From Dysgonomonas sp. 520 (GTDB taxonomy: Bacteria; Bacteroidota; Bacteroidia; Bacteroidales; Dysgonomonadaceae), in NCBI RefSeq assembly GCF_010501095.1, contig NZ_QVMP01000003.1, positions 1 to 64,000 of the forward strand: DNA of 64,000 nt, written 5' to 3'. Shown here piece by piece: positions 52,563-61,599 of the stretch. The stretch's first letter is position 1, and every line of letters starts with the position of its first letter. Under the pieces are notes generated by a model, which was given only the letters and a program-made list of their open reading frames with translations, searched no databases and was not told where the DNA came from. A program made the translations under genes and the position numbers.

Positions 52563-53936
52563 ATGTCAAAAACAACACCTTATCTACTATTAATATCTCT
52601 GGTTTCGGCCATGGGCGGTTTACTTTTCGGTTACGACTGGGTGGTAATCGGAGGAGCGAAACCTTTTTATGAAGTCTTTTTCGATATAGCCGATTCAACA
52701 GCAATGCAAGGCTGGGTAATGGGAAGTGCCATTCTCGGATGCTTGATTGGTGTGATGATATCGGGAAGTATGGCCGATAAGTATGGGCGTAAGCCGTTGA
52801 TGATATGCGCCTCGATAGTGTTTATCGGAGCCGCAATAGGAACAGGTGCTGTTGATAACTTGAACTGGTTCATTTTCTACCGGATACTTGGAGGTATAGG
52901 TATTGGGATAGCATCCAATCTTTCGCCGATGTATATAGCCGAGGTTTCGCCGGGAAATGTCCGTGGAAAATTTGTGTCGATCAATCAGTTGACTGTTGTG
53001 ATCGGGATTTTGGCGGCGCAAATCACCAATTGGCTGATCGCCGATCCTGTGATACCGGGAGAAGATATTCTGACATCGTGGAACGGGCAAATGGGTTGGC
53101 GTTGGATGTTTTGGGCAGGAGCGGTTCCGGCAGTGTTCTTTTTCGTCCTCATTTTCTTCATCCCCGAAAGTCCACGTTGGTTGGCAGTTCAAGGGCAATA
53201 TGAAAGATCAGGTTCTATCCTTTCAAAAATAGGCGGAAAAGATTATGCTGTTGCTGAAATAAAAAATATACAGGCTGCTATCAACAGTGTAACAGAAAAG
53301 GTTCGCTTCAAAGATTTGTTCAAAGGCAAGATGTCGAAAATATTGCTGATTGGTATCGTCATCGCCGTATTCCAACAATGGTGCGGAATCAATGTTATTT
53401 TTAACTATGCGCAGGAAATATTTTCGGCTGCCGGTTACGGAGTTTCCGACATCCTGTTCAATATAGTTGTAACCGGAGTAACGAATGTAATATTCACAAT
53501 TGTGGGTATGTATACAGTAGATAGGCTAGGGCGCAGAGGTCTATTGATATTAGGATCTGTCAGTTTGACTTGCATCTATGCCATTCTGGGAGCGTGTTAC
53601 TATTTCCAAATCACAGGAATTGCAGTTCTGGTATTGGTGGTAGCAGCTATCGCAAGTTATGCTATGACGTTGGCTCCTGTTGCATGGGTGGTTATTTCCG
53701 AAATATTCCCTAACAGGGTAAGAGGCATGGCAATGGCCGTATCAACATTCTCTTTGTGGACGGCATGTTTTGTACTTACATACACATTCCCTCTGTTGAA
53801 TAAGGGACTCGGAGCATACGGCACATTCTGGTTGTACGGGGTTATATGCTTGGCAGGATTTATCTTCATCAAGAAAAATCTACCCGAAACAAAAGGCAAA
53901 TCGTTGGAAGAAATAGAAGAAGAATTAACAAAATAA
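52563..53936 (+). CDS. Sugar-porter MFS transporter (XylE/GalP-like)
   Basis: Proton-coupled monosaccharide symporter of 457 residues with 12 helices. Sugar-porter signatures are clear: GGLLFGYDWVVIGGA in helix 1, GSMADKYGRKPLM in loop 2-3, RILGGIGIGIASNLSPMYIAEVSPGNVRGKFVSINQL in helices 4-5 (read in parts), PESPRWLAVQG after helix 6, QQWCGINVIFNYAQEIF in helix 7, DRLGRRGLL in loop 8-9, PVAWVVISEIFPNRVRG in helix 10 and the C-terminal LPETKGKSLEEIE. The sugar may be galactose, glucose, xylose or arabinose. It is the first gene of the AraC-controlled operon. Confidence 0.92.
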   Translation: MSKTTPYLLLISLVSAMGGLLFGYDWVVIGGAKPFYEVFFDIADSTAMQGWVMGSAILGCLIGVMISGSMADKYGRKPLMICASIVFIGAAIGTGAVDNLNWFIFYRILGGIGIGIASNLSPMYIAEVSPGNVRGKFVSINQLTVVIGILAAQITNWLIADPVIPGEDILTSWNGQMGWRWMFWAGAVPAVFFFVLIFFIPESPRWLAVQGQYERSGSILSKIGGKDYAVAEIKNIQAAINSVTEKVRFKDLFKGKMSKILLIGIVIAVFQQWCGINVIFNYAQEIFSAAGYGVSDILFNIVVTGVTNVIFTIVGMYTVDRLGRRGLLILGSVSLTCIYAILGACYYFQITGIAVLVLVVAAIASYAMTLAPVAWVVISEIFPNRVRGMAMAVSTFSLWTACFVLTYTFPLLNKGLGAYGTFWLYGVICLAGFIFIKKNLPETKGKSLEEIEEELTK

Positions 53937-53949
53937 ATCTTCAAAAAAG

Positions 53950-55761
53950 ATGATGAAAAAAGTCATATTCTCCATGTTATGCATGTGCTGTATCTTTCCG
54001 ATAAAGGCACAACAGGCTGAACTTGTAACAAACATTGCTGCCCGTAGCACCTTTTCGTTAAATGGTCTTTGGAAAACTATTGTAGATCCGTACGAGGAAG
54101 GTTATTATGATTCACAACGTAACCCCATTAAAAATACGTATGGCTTGGATAAAGCTATTACCGATAGAACGACTTTGCAGGAATACGATTTTGCGACAGA
54201 TAAATCGTTATATGTTCCCGGCGATTGGAATACACAGCGTCCCGACTTGTTTTACTACGAAGGCACTGTCTGGTATAGAAAATATTTCGACTATCAGGTA
54301 AAAAACGGGAAACGGGTATTCCTGTATTTTGGAGCTGTTAATTACGAGGCAATTGTTTTCCTGAATGGTAAGGAATTAGGTAAACATATCGGAGGGTTCA
54401 CTCCTTTCAATTTTGAAGTTACAAACTTGTTAAAAGATGGAGAAAACTCTGTTGTTGTGAAAGTTGACAACAAGAGAATACCGGAAGGAGTTCCGACAAT
54501 TATTACCGATTGGTGGAACTACGGAGGAATCACCCGGGATGTGAAATTGATAGAAACCCCCGAAACTTTTATCAGGGATTATTATCTACAGTTAAAGAAG
54601 AACGAAAACACTAAAATAGAAGGTTGGATTCAGCTTGATGGGATAAACAAAAATCGACCGGTAACGATAGAAATACCTGAGTTAAAAATTAAAGTAACAT
54701 TGCAATCCGACGAAAAAGGCTTTGCTTCTTTCGAACAGTCGGCAAAACCGACATACTGGTCACCGGAAAATCCGAAACTGTATGTAGTAAACATTGCTTC
54801 CGGAGAAGAATCTCTGAAGGATGAAATAGGCTTTCGCACAATCGAAACAAAAGGTTCAAAAATACTGCTGAATGGCAAAGAAACATTTTGTCGGGGCATT
54901 AGTATTCATGAAGAAGCACCAATTAGGACAGGTCGGGCATATTCTCTGGATGATGCAAAAATTCTGTTAGGTTGGGCTAAAGAAATGGGTTGCAATTTTG
55001 TCCGTTTGGCTCATTACCCACACAACGAGCATATGGTGCGTGAAGCGGAAAGGCTGGGATTGATGGTTTGGGCTGAAATTCCCGTTTATTGGTCAATCCA
55101 TTACAAAAACCATGATACTTATCAAAATGCGGAGAATCAATTAGCTGACATGATTACGCGCGATAAGAACAGATGTAATGTCATTATTTGGTCGTTGGCG
55201 AATGAAACACCCCGAAATAAGGAACGGTTCGAATTTTTGTCGAAACTGGTACAAAAAGCGCGTTCTATGGATTCGTCTCGTCTTATATCGGCAGCAATGG
55301 AAAAAGTAGAAAAAGAGAAAGATGTGCTGACTGTTGAAGATGATCTTTCACAATTGCTTGATATTGTAAGTTTTAACCAATATGTAGGATGGTATGATGG
55401 TTTGCCCGAAAAATGTGACCGGGTGAAATGGGTCTTTCCTGAAGACAAGCCTGTCTTTATCAGTGAGTTTGGTGGCGGAGCTTTATACGGAATGAGGGGT
55501 GGAATGACCGATCGTTTTACCGAAGATTTTCAAGAAGACTTGTATAAAAGAAGTGTGAAGATGCTAGACCAAATACCCAATCTTTCCGGTACAACTCCCT
55601 GGATATTGATGGACTTCAGATCGCCTCGCAGGCTATTGCCCGAAATACAGGACGGATTCAACCGTAAGGGTTTAATATCAGATAAAGGTCAGAAGAAAAA
55701 GGCTTTTTATGTCATGCAAAAATGGTATGAAGAACTGGAAAAAAGATACAATAATAAATAA
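53950..55761 (+). CDS. GH2 beta-glucuronidase/beta-galactosidase-like enzyme
   Basis: Retaining GH2 enzyme of 603 residues, the same length as E. coli UidA, with a signal peptide (1-21, ending IKAQ). It has the sugar-binding domain (VPGDWNTQRPDLFYYEGTVWYRKYF), an Ig-like domain and a TIM barrel with acid/base E419 in IIWSLANETPRN and nucleophile E506 in VFISEFGGGALYG. These align with UidA E413 and E504. The end of the barrel carries GTTPWILMDFRSPRR, like the glucuronidase group, but the N-x-K carboxylate-binding motif was not identified with certainty, so galactosidase activity remains possible. It follows the transporter by 13 bp. Confidence 0.88.
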   Translation: MMKKVIFSMLCMCCIFPIKAQQAELVTNIAARSTFSLNGLWKTIVDPYEEGYYDSQRNPIKNTYGLDKAITDRTTLQEYDFATDKSLYVPGDWNTQRPDLFYYEGTVWYRKYFDYQVKNGKRVFLYFGAVNYEAIVFLNGKELGKHIGGFTPFNFEVTNLLKDGENSVVVKVDNKRIPEGVPTIITDWWNYGGITRDVKLIETPETFIRDYYLQLKKNENTKIEGWIQLDGINKNRPVTIEIPELKIKVTLQSDEKGFASFEQSAKPTYWSPENPKLYVVNIASGEESLKDEIGFRTIETKGSKILLNGKETFCRGISIHEEAPIRTGRAYSLDDAKILLGWAKEMGCNFVRLAHYPHNEHMVREAERLGLMVWAEIPVYWSIHYKNHDTYQNAENQLADMITRDKNRCNVIIWSLANETPRNKERFEFLSKLVQKARSMDSSRLISAAMEKVEKEKDVLTVEDDLSQLLDIVSFNQYVGWYDGLPEKCDRVKWVFPEDKPVFISEFGGGALYGMRGGMTDRFTEDFQEDLYKRSVKMLDQIPNLSGTTPWILMDFRSPRRLLPEIQDGFNRKGLISDKGQKKKAFYVMQKWYEELEKRYNNK

Positions 55762-55839
55762 AGCACATAGAACCACACAAAAATTATAAGCCTTAGTCTC
55801 GATACAAGGCATTTTCATTTAAACAAATTGAACTAAGAA

Positions 55840-58800
55840 ATGGAAAAAATTACAGAATACCTGATTCGTCCAACCGTTACTGAAAAAGGGGTTGTGCGTG
55901 CATGGGAAGAAAAAATCATGCTGCCTACATATCAGGTAGGGGAAGAGGAAAAAAATCCTATTTTTTTAGAAAAGCGTGTCTATCAAGGTAGTTCGGGCGT
56001 GGTTTATCCATACCCGGTGATAGAAAAAATTTCGGATGAAAAAGTAGATAAGCAATACAGGGCTTTCTTCATCGAGAATGAATACCTGAAAATAATGATA
56101 CTCCCCGAACTGGGAGGCCGTGTACACATGGCATACGATAAGGTGAAAGAACGTCACTTTGTCTACTACAACCAAGTTGTGAAACCTGCACTGGTAGGTC
56201 TTACAGGCCCTTGGATTTCGGGAGGTATAGAGTTCAACTGGCCTCAGCATCACCGTCCCAGCACGTTTATGCCTACCGATTGTTCGATAGAAGAAAATGC
56301 GGATGGCAGCAAAACAATCTGGTGTAACGAAGTAGAGCGTATGTTCCGTACGAAAGGTATGCAAGGATTCACTTTGCATCCGGGCAAAGCGTATCTGGAG
56401 ATCAAAGTGCAGGTTTATAACCGCACGTCTTTCCCTCAAACATTCCTTTGGTGGGCAAACCCAGCCGTGGTGGTGAACGATGGGTATAAATCTGTTTTTC
56501 CGCCCGATGTGCATGCCGTATTCGATCACGGAAAGCGTGATGTATCTAATTTCCCTATTGCAACGGGAGTTTATTATAAGCAAGATTATTCTGCGGGAAT
56601 TGATATTTCTAAATATAAGAATATTCCTGTGCCCACATCCTACATGGCCATTAAGTCTAAATTCGATTTCGTGGGAGGATACGAAGACGATGTGCAGGCA
56701 GGTTTGTTGCACGTAGCCAATCACAATGTGTCTCCGGGGAAAAAACAATGGACATGGGGACATGGCGATTTTGGTGTGGCTTGGGACAGAAACCTGACAG
56801 ACGAAGATGGACCATACATAGAGCTGATGACAGGTGTTTATACAGACAATCAGCCTGACTTCACATGGTTGCAACCATACGAAGAAAAGTCGTGGGTGCA
56901 ATATTTCATGCCTTATGCCGAAGTAGGTTATGTGAAAAATGCTACAAAAGAGGCAATGGTGAATGTGGAAACACAAGACGGAAAAACAGAGGTTATTCTG
57001 TACACAACAAGCGCATTTGAGAACCTTCACATTGTGTTGAAACATAAAGATGGTAAAATATTTTTAGATGGAAAGATTAATGTTTCGCCCGATAAGCCTT
57101 ACAAGAATGTCGTAGAAACCGACGTTCGGGAAGTTGAAGATGTGGTTTTCGAACTCTACAAGGAAGACGGGAAATTGATGCTTTCTTATCAAGCCGAAAA
57201 ACCGGAGATAAAACCTACTCCCGACCCGGCTCGTGCGGCAAAAAATCCGGAAGACATAGCTTCTATGGAACAATTATATCTGACCGGTTTGCATTTGGAA
57301 CAATACCGCCACGCAACATACAATCCTTTCGATTACTATTTTGAAGCATTGAAGCGTGAACCGGGAGATGTACGTTGCAATAATGCAGTTGGATTGTTGT
57401 ATATGCGTCGTGGACAGTTCGAAAAGGCAGAGCCGTATTTCAGAAAAGCCGTAGAAACCTTGACCGAACGCAATCCGAACCCTTACGACGGAGAGCCTTA
57501 CTACAACCTGGGCTGGAGCCTGAAAATGCAAGGCAAGGATGATGAAGCCTACGAAGCCTTTTTCAAATCGGCATGGAATGCAGCTTGGCAAGACCCTGCA
57601 TATCTGGCGGTGGCACAAATAGACAGTAAAAGAGAAAACTGGGAGGAAGCCTTGGATAATGTAGAACGCAGCCTTATCCGTAACTGGCACAATCATAAGG
57701 CCCGTCAACTGAAAGCCTCCATTCTGAGGAAGATGGGACGTAAAGAAGAGGCTCTGAAATGGATAGCCGAATCTCTGAAAATAGACCGTTTCAATGTGGG
57801 TTGCCGTTTCGAAGAATATTTATTGATAAACGACGCTGTCGTTTTGCAGCAAATATATGAACTTACACGTGGTTCGGCTCACGATTTCATAGAATATGCT
57901 TTAGACTTTGCTGCTGCCGGACTTTACGACGAAGCAGAACAACTGTTGAAGGAGTTTGTCGCTTACAGCAAATCGGTAACGGGACAAGAAAATTCAATCT
58001 ATCCGATTGTGTATTATACACTGGGTTATTTTGCAGTGCAAAAAGGTGATAACACCCAAGCTGCGGAATACTATAAGGAGGCAGTGAAGCAAAATCCTGA
58101 AAGATGTTTCCCTAATCGCATCGAGGAGGTGAATATATTGAAGAAAGCGATAGAGCTAAATCCTTCCGACCCTAAAGCTCCTTACTATCTGGGTAACTTC
58201 TGGTATGGCGCACGTCAATACGATGAGGCAATTGCCGGTTGGGAGCGATCGGCTGCTATTGATGATACATATCCAACCGTTTTACGCAACCTTTCGTTAG
58301 CTTATTACAACAAACGCAACCAAAAGGCAAAAGCACGGGAGATGTTAGAAAAAGCATTCTCGCTCGATACTTCCGATGCCCGCATCCTGATGGAATTGGA
58401 TCAGCTATACAAGAAAACCGGAGTTTCTCATAAAGAACGATTGGCTTTCCTTGAAAAGAATTTGAGTTTGGTAGAACAACGTGACGATATGTGTATCGAG
58501 CGTATCACATTGTATAACCAGATGGGTGAATATGAAAAAGCAAAAGATTTGATGGCAAACCGGAACTTCCATCCGTGGGAAGGCGGCGAAGGAAAAGTTA
58601 CAGGTCAGTATACTTTGTGCAGAATTCAGTTGGCAAAGAAAGCTATTGCAGACAAACGCTACGATGAGGCTATACAATTGCTGAACGAAACCGAGTCATA
58701 CCCTCACAATCTGGGAGAAGGAAAACTGGCTAATGCAGAAGAAAACGATATACATTATTATAAGGGACTGGCTTATCAAGGATTAGGAGACACGGCTAAG

Positions 58801-59211
58801 TCGCAACAATATTTCATGTTGGCAACACAAGGTTCGGACGAACCTCAGCAAGCATTCTTCTATAACGACCAGCAACCGGACAAAATATTCTATCAAGGAT
58901 TGGCATGGCGTGCCTTGAACGAAGAAGATAAAGCCAGAAGCCGCTTCAATAAGCTGATATCTCATGGCGAAAAGCACCTGTTTGATGATTGTAAGATAGA
59001 TTATTTTGCCGTATCGCTGCCCGATTTGGCCATCTGGGACGACGACCTGAATGTGCGGAACAAAATCCATTGTTATTATGTAATGGGGCTCGGACATTTC
59101 GGTTTGGGAGAGAAAGAAAAGGCTGAAAACTTTTTGTCGGAACTAAGAAAACTGGACATAAACCATCAGGGAGGACAAGTTCATCTGAATGAAGTAAAGG
59201 AAAGATTATAA
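55840..59211 (+). CDS. DUF5107 domain plus TPR array, large cytoplasmic protein
   Basis: A 1123-residue protein with no signal peptide or membrane helix. Residues about 40-385 form the DUF5107 domain, which looks like a galactose-mutarotase-type beta-sandwich (IMILPELGGRVHMAYDK, GPWISGGIEFNWPQHHRPSTF, QTFLWWANPAVVVND, QWTWGHGDFGVAWDRN). From about 480 to the end are TPR helices in series (AVGLLYMRRGQFEKAEPYFRKAV, NLGWSLKMQGKDDEAYEAFFKSA, YYLGNFWYGARQYDEAIAGW, and others). DUF5107/TPR genes recur in sugar-catabolic loci of Bacteroidota, but the reaction, if any, is unknown. It is flanked by exported enzymes while itself staying in the cytoplasm beside the transporter, which suggests handling of the imported sugar or a scaffold role. 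Confidence 0.8.
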   Translation: MEKITEYLIRPTVTEKGVVRAWEEKIMLPTYQVGEEEKNPIFLEKRVYQGSSGVVYPYPVIEKISDEKVDKQYRAFFIENEYLKIMILPELGGRVHMAYDKVKERHFVYYNQVVKPALVGLTGPWISGGIEFNWPQHHRPSTFMPTDCSIEENADGSKTIWCNEVERMFRTKGMQGFTLHPGKAYLEIKVQVYNRTSFPQTFLWWANPAVVVNDGYKSVFPPDVHAVFDHGKRDVSNFPIATGVYYKQDYSAGIDISKYKNIPVPTSYMAIKSKFDFVGGYEDDVQAGLLHVANHNVSPGKKQWTWGHGDFGVAWDRNLTDEDGPYIELMTGVYTDNQPDFTWLQPYEEKSWVQYFMPYAEVGYVKNATKEAMVNVETQDGKTEVILYTTSAFENLHIVLKHKDGKIFLDGKINVSPDKPYKNVVETDVREVEDVVFELYKEDGKLMLSYQAEKPEIKPTPDPARAAKNPEDIASMEQLYLTGLHLEQYRHATYNPFDYYFEALKREPGDVRCNNAVGLLYMRRGQFEKAEPYFRKAVETLTERNPNPYDGEPYYNLGWSLKMQGKDDEAYEAFFKSAWNAAWQDPAYLAVAQIDSKRENWEEALDNVERSLIRNWHNHKARQLKASILRKMGRKEEALKWIAESLKIDRFNVGCRFEEYLLINDAVVLQQIYELTRGSAHDFIEYALDFAAAGLYDEAEQLLKEFVAYSKSVTGQENSIYPIVYYTLGYFAVQKGDNTQAAEYYKEAVKQNPERCFPNRIEEVNILKKAIELNPSDPKAPYYLGNFWYGARQYDEAIAGWERSAAIDDTYPTVLRNLSLAYYNKRNQKAKAREMLEKAFSLDTSDARILMELDQLYKKTGVSHKERLAFLEKNLSLVEQRDDMCIERITLYNQMGEYEKAKDLMANRNFHPWEGGEGKVTGQYTLCRIQLAKKAIADKRYDEAIQLLNETESYPHNLGEGKLANAEENDIHYYKGLAYQGLGDTAKSQQYFMLATQGSDEPQQAFFYNDQQPDKIFYQGLAWRALNEEDKARSRFNKLISHGEKHLFDDCKIDYFAVSLPDLAIWDDDLNVRNKIHCYYVMGLGHFGLGEKEKAENFLSELRKLDINHQGGQVHLNEVKERL

Positions 59212-59279
59212 ATTCAACATTTCTGTCATTAATTGACAAGTTTGTATGTAATGCCCGAGCCGTTCGGGAGATATATTTG
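59211..59279 (+). promoter_or_regulatory. Operator-like palindrome and promoter before GH36 (copy A)
   Basis: TGTCATTAATTGACA (59224-59238, TGTCA-N5-TGACA) and the -7 box TATATTTG (59272-59279), 51 bp before the GH36 ATG. The block AATTCAACATTT before the palindrome and CAAGTTTG after it are shared with 63625-63693, and the palindrome-to-box distance (48 bp start to start) is the same in both. A GCCCGAGCCGTTCGGG hairpin lies between the two elements. Confidence 0.65.
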
Positions 59280-59329
59280 CAACTGAAGAACCGGGCATTA
59301 CGACAAATTATTTTAAACTAAAGTATATC

Positions 59330-61510
59330 ATGAAAAAAAGCAAATTAATCTTTTTAGTTACTTTATTGGTTTCATGTTTTTCTGCGAAAGCAGTAGAATA
59401 TATACCGATAACGACAAACAACACCTGCCTGGTGTTGAAGGTGAACGACAAAAACAGGTTGGAGCAAACCTATTTCGGAAAGAAAGTTAAAGACATGGGC
59501 GAAATGAAGACCGTAGATCAGGAAACATTTGCTTCCTATTCTACATTCGGCACAAACCATGTTTTCGAAGCCGCTCTCAGGGCAATACAAGCAGATGGTA
59601 ATACGTCTACCGAACTGGGATATGTATCTTCTTCCGTGAAGAAAATAGATGGTAATATCACACAGACTACAATTGAGTTGAAGGATGAATATTACGATCT
59701 TTTCGTAACAATAAACTACAAAGCCTATCAGCAGGAAGACATCCTTGAGCAATGGGTAGAAATAAAGAACGGACAAAAGAAAAGCATAAAATTGACAAAT
59801 TTTGCTTCTTCCGATTTGTCTTTCAATGCAACCGAATATTATGTCAGTCATTTTCACGGCGATTGGTCGAACGAAATGAACATATCGGAGCAAAAACTGA
59901 CAGAAGGTATCAAGATTGTAGATTCAAAATTGGGTGTTCGCACAAATCAATTCACACATCCTAGTTTCATCCTTTCGCTGAACCAGCAAGCATCGGAAAC
60001 TTCGGGTGAAATAATCGGAGGAACATTGGCTTGGCCGGGCAACTTCCAATTCTGCTTCGAAGTAGATAATTCTAACAAGCTACGTGTTATTTCGGGTGCA
60101 AATCCTTATGCATCGGAATATACATTAGAGAAAAACGAAGTGTTCAAAACACCATCTCTGTTATTTACATACAGCAACGAAGGAACCGGCAAAATGACTC
60201 GCGATTTTCACCGTTGGGCAAGAAAATACGGCATCAAAAACGGCAATAAGGAAAGAAGCATATTGTTGAACAACTGGGAAGCTACATATTTCGATTTCGA
60301 CGAAGCTAAATTGACCCGTATTATAGACGATGCTGCAAAAATGGGATTCGAGTTGTTCTTGCTCGACGACGGATGGTTCGGAAACAAGCATCCACGTAAT
60401 GCCGATAATGCAGGACTTGGCGATTGGCAAACAAATACAAAGAAATTGCCGAACGGTATTCCTTACCTGATAAACGAATGTAAGAAAAGAAATATCAAAT
60501 TCGGTATTTGGGTTGAACCTGAAATGGTTAATCCCGACAGTGAACTATACGAAAAACATCCTGATTGGGTGATTGCACAACCACATCGTGAGAGAGTTTT
60601 GCAACGCAACCAGTTGATTTTGGATTTGAGTAACCCCAAAGTACAGGAGTTTGTGTACAATACAATTGATAACATCTTGACAGAAAATCCGGGCATTGAG
60701 TACGTGAAATGGGATTGTAACCGCTATGTGTTCAACTCAGGGTCATCATATCTTCCTGCTGACAAGCAAAGCCACTTATTTATTGATTATTCAAAAAATC
60801 TGTTGGAGGTTATGAACAAAGTGAGCAAAAAATATCCGAATGTCACTTTCATGGCTTGCTCAGGCGGTGGTGGACGTATCGACTATGGTTCGATGAAACA
60901 TTTTGATGAGTATTGGATTAGCGACAATAACGATGTGCTTCAAAGAATTACAACTCAATGGGGTGCTCAGTACTTCTTCCCTACTATTGGTTTGGCTAGC
61001 CACGTATCAGTTGCGCCTAACCACATCACAAACAGAAGTTTCTCGCTTAAGAGCCGCTTCGATATAGCTATGGCTGGCAAATTGGGTATGGACTTGCAAC
61101 CATCTCAAATGACAGAGAAAGAATACGAATTCTCGAAAAATGCTATTCAAAAATACAAAGAAATACGCAGCACAATTTTGATGGGCGACCTTTACCGGAT
61201 TCTTTCTCCGTACAAACAAAACCGCACAACGTTCATGTATGTGAATGATAATAAGAGTGAGGCTATTGTTTTCAACTTCTTGGTGCGGAAAGAAATATAT
61301 CCTACGCCTCCTACAATTGTATTGCAAGGTCTTGATCCTAACAAGAAATATACATTGAAAGAAATCAATAAAGATCCGGACGATTGGTCACGATTCTCTA
61401 AATACGAAGGTAAAACCTTTAGTGGAGATTACTTGATGACCGTAGGATTGCATTTTGCGATGTATAATGAATACGAAAGTTTGGTTATTCAATTGAACGA
61501 AACCAAATAA
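59330..61510 (+). CDS. GH36 alpha-galactosidase
   Basis: Retaining alpha-galactosidase of 726 residues with a signal peptide (1-21, ending SAKA). The N-terminal beta-supersandwich (about 25-310) precedes a TIM barrel starting at WEATYFDFDE and containing ELFLLDDGWFG, KFGIWVEPEMVNPDSELY, the nucleophile D462 in YVKWDCNRYV and the acid/base D532 in WISDNNDVLQR, after the CSGGGGRIDYG motif. These are the motifs of the tetrameric bacterial group (AgaA/Mel). It has its own promoter with the palindrome upstream and is followed 89 bp later by GH97. It probably acts in the periplasm on raffinose-type or galactomannan oligosaccharides. Confidence 0.93.
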   Translation: MKKSKLIFLVTLLVSCFSAKAVEYIPITTNNTCLVLKVNDKNRLEQTYFGKKVKDMGEMKTVDQETFASYSTFGTNHVFEAALRAIQADGNTSTELGYVSSSVKKIDGNITQTTIELKDEYYDLFVTINYKAYQQEDILEQWVEIKNGQKKSIKLTNFASSDLSFNATEYYVSHFHGDWSNEMNISEQKLTEGIKIVDSKLGVRTNQFTHPSFILSLNQQASETSGEIIGGTLAWPGNFQFCFEVDNSNKLRVISGANPYASEYTLEKNEVFKTPSLLFTYSNEGTGKMTRDFHRWARKYGIKNGNKERSILLNNWEATYFDFDEAKLTRIIDDAAKMGFELFLLDDGWFGNKHPRNADNAGLGDWQTNTKKLPNGIPYLINECKKRNIKFGIWVEPEMVNPDSELYEKHPDWVIAQPHRERVLQRNQLILDLSNPKVQEFVYNTIDNILTENPGIEYVKWDCNRYVFNSGSSYLPADKQSHLFIDYSKNLLEVMNKVSKKYPNVTFMACSGGGGRIDYGSMKHFDEYWISDNNDVLQRITTQWGAQYFFPTIGLASHVSVAPNHITNRSFSLKSRFDIAMAGKLGMDLQPSQMTEKEYEFSKNAIQKYKEIRSTILMGDLYRILSPYKQNRTTFMYVNDNKSEAIVFNFLVRKEIYPTPPTIVLQGLDPNKKYTLKEINKDPDDWSRFSKYEGKTFSGDYLMTVGLHFAMYNEYESLVIQLNETK

Positions 61511-61599
61511 ACCCACTTGCTTTACTCGTAACTGTCCCGAAGGACGAAGTAACTTGTAACTAAGTAAAATGTAACATTAAATCCTATCAATTACTTAAA

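Noticed and set aside
55966-57045. Open frame of 359 codons on the minus strand
   Set aside because: It lies fully antisense to the DUF5107/TPR gene, has no recognisable family motif and has the Cys/His/Arg-rich makeup of a shadow frame.
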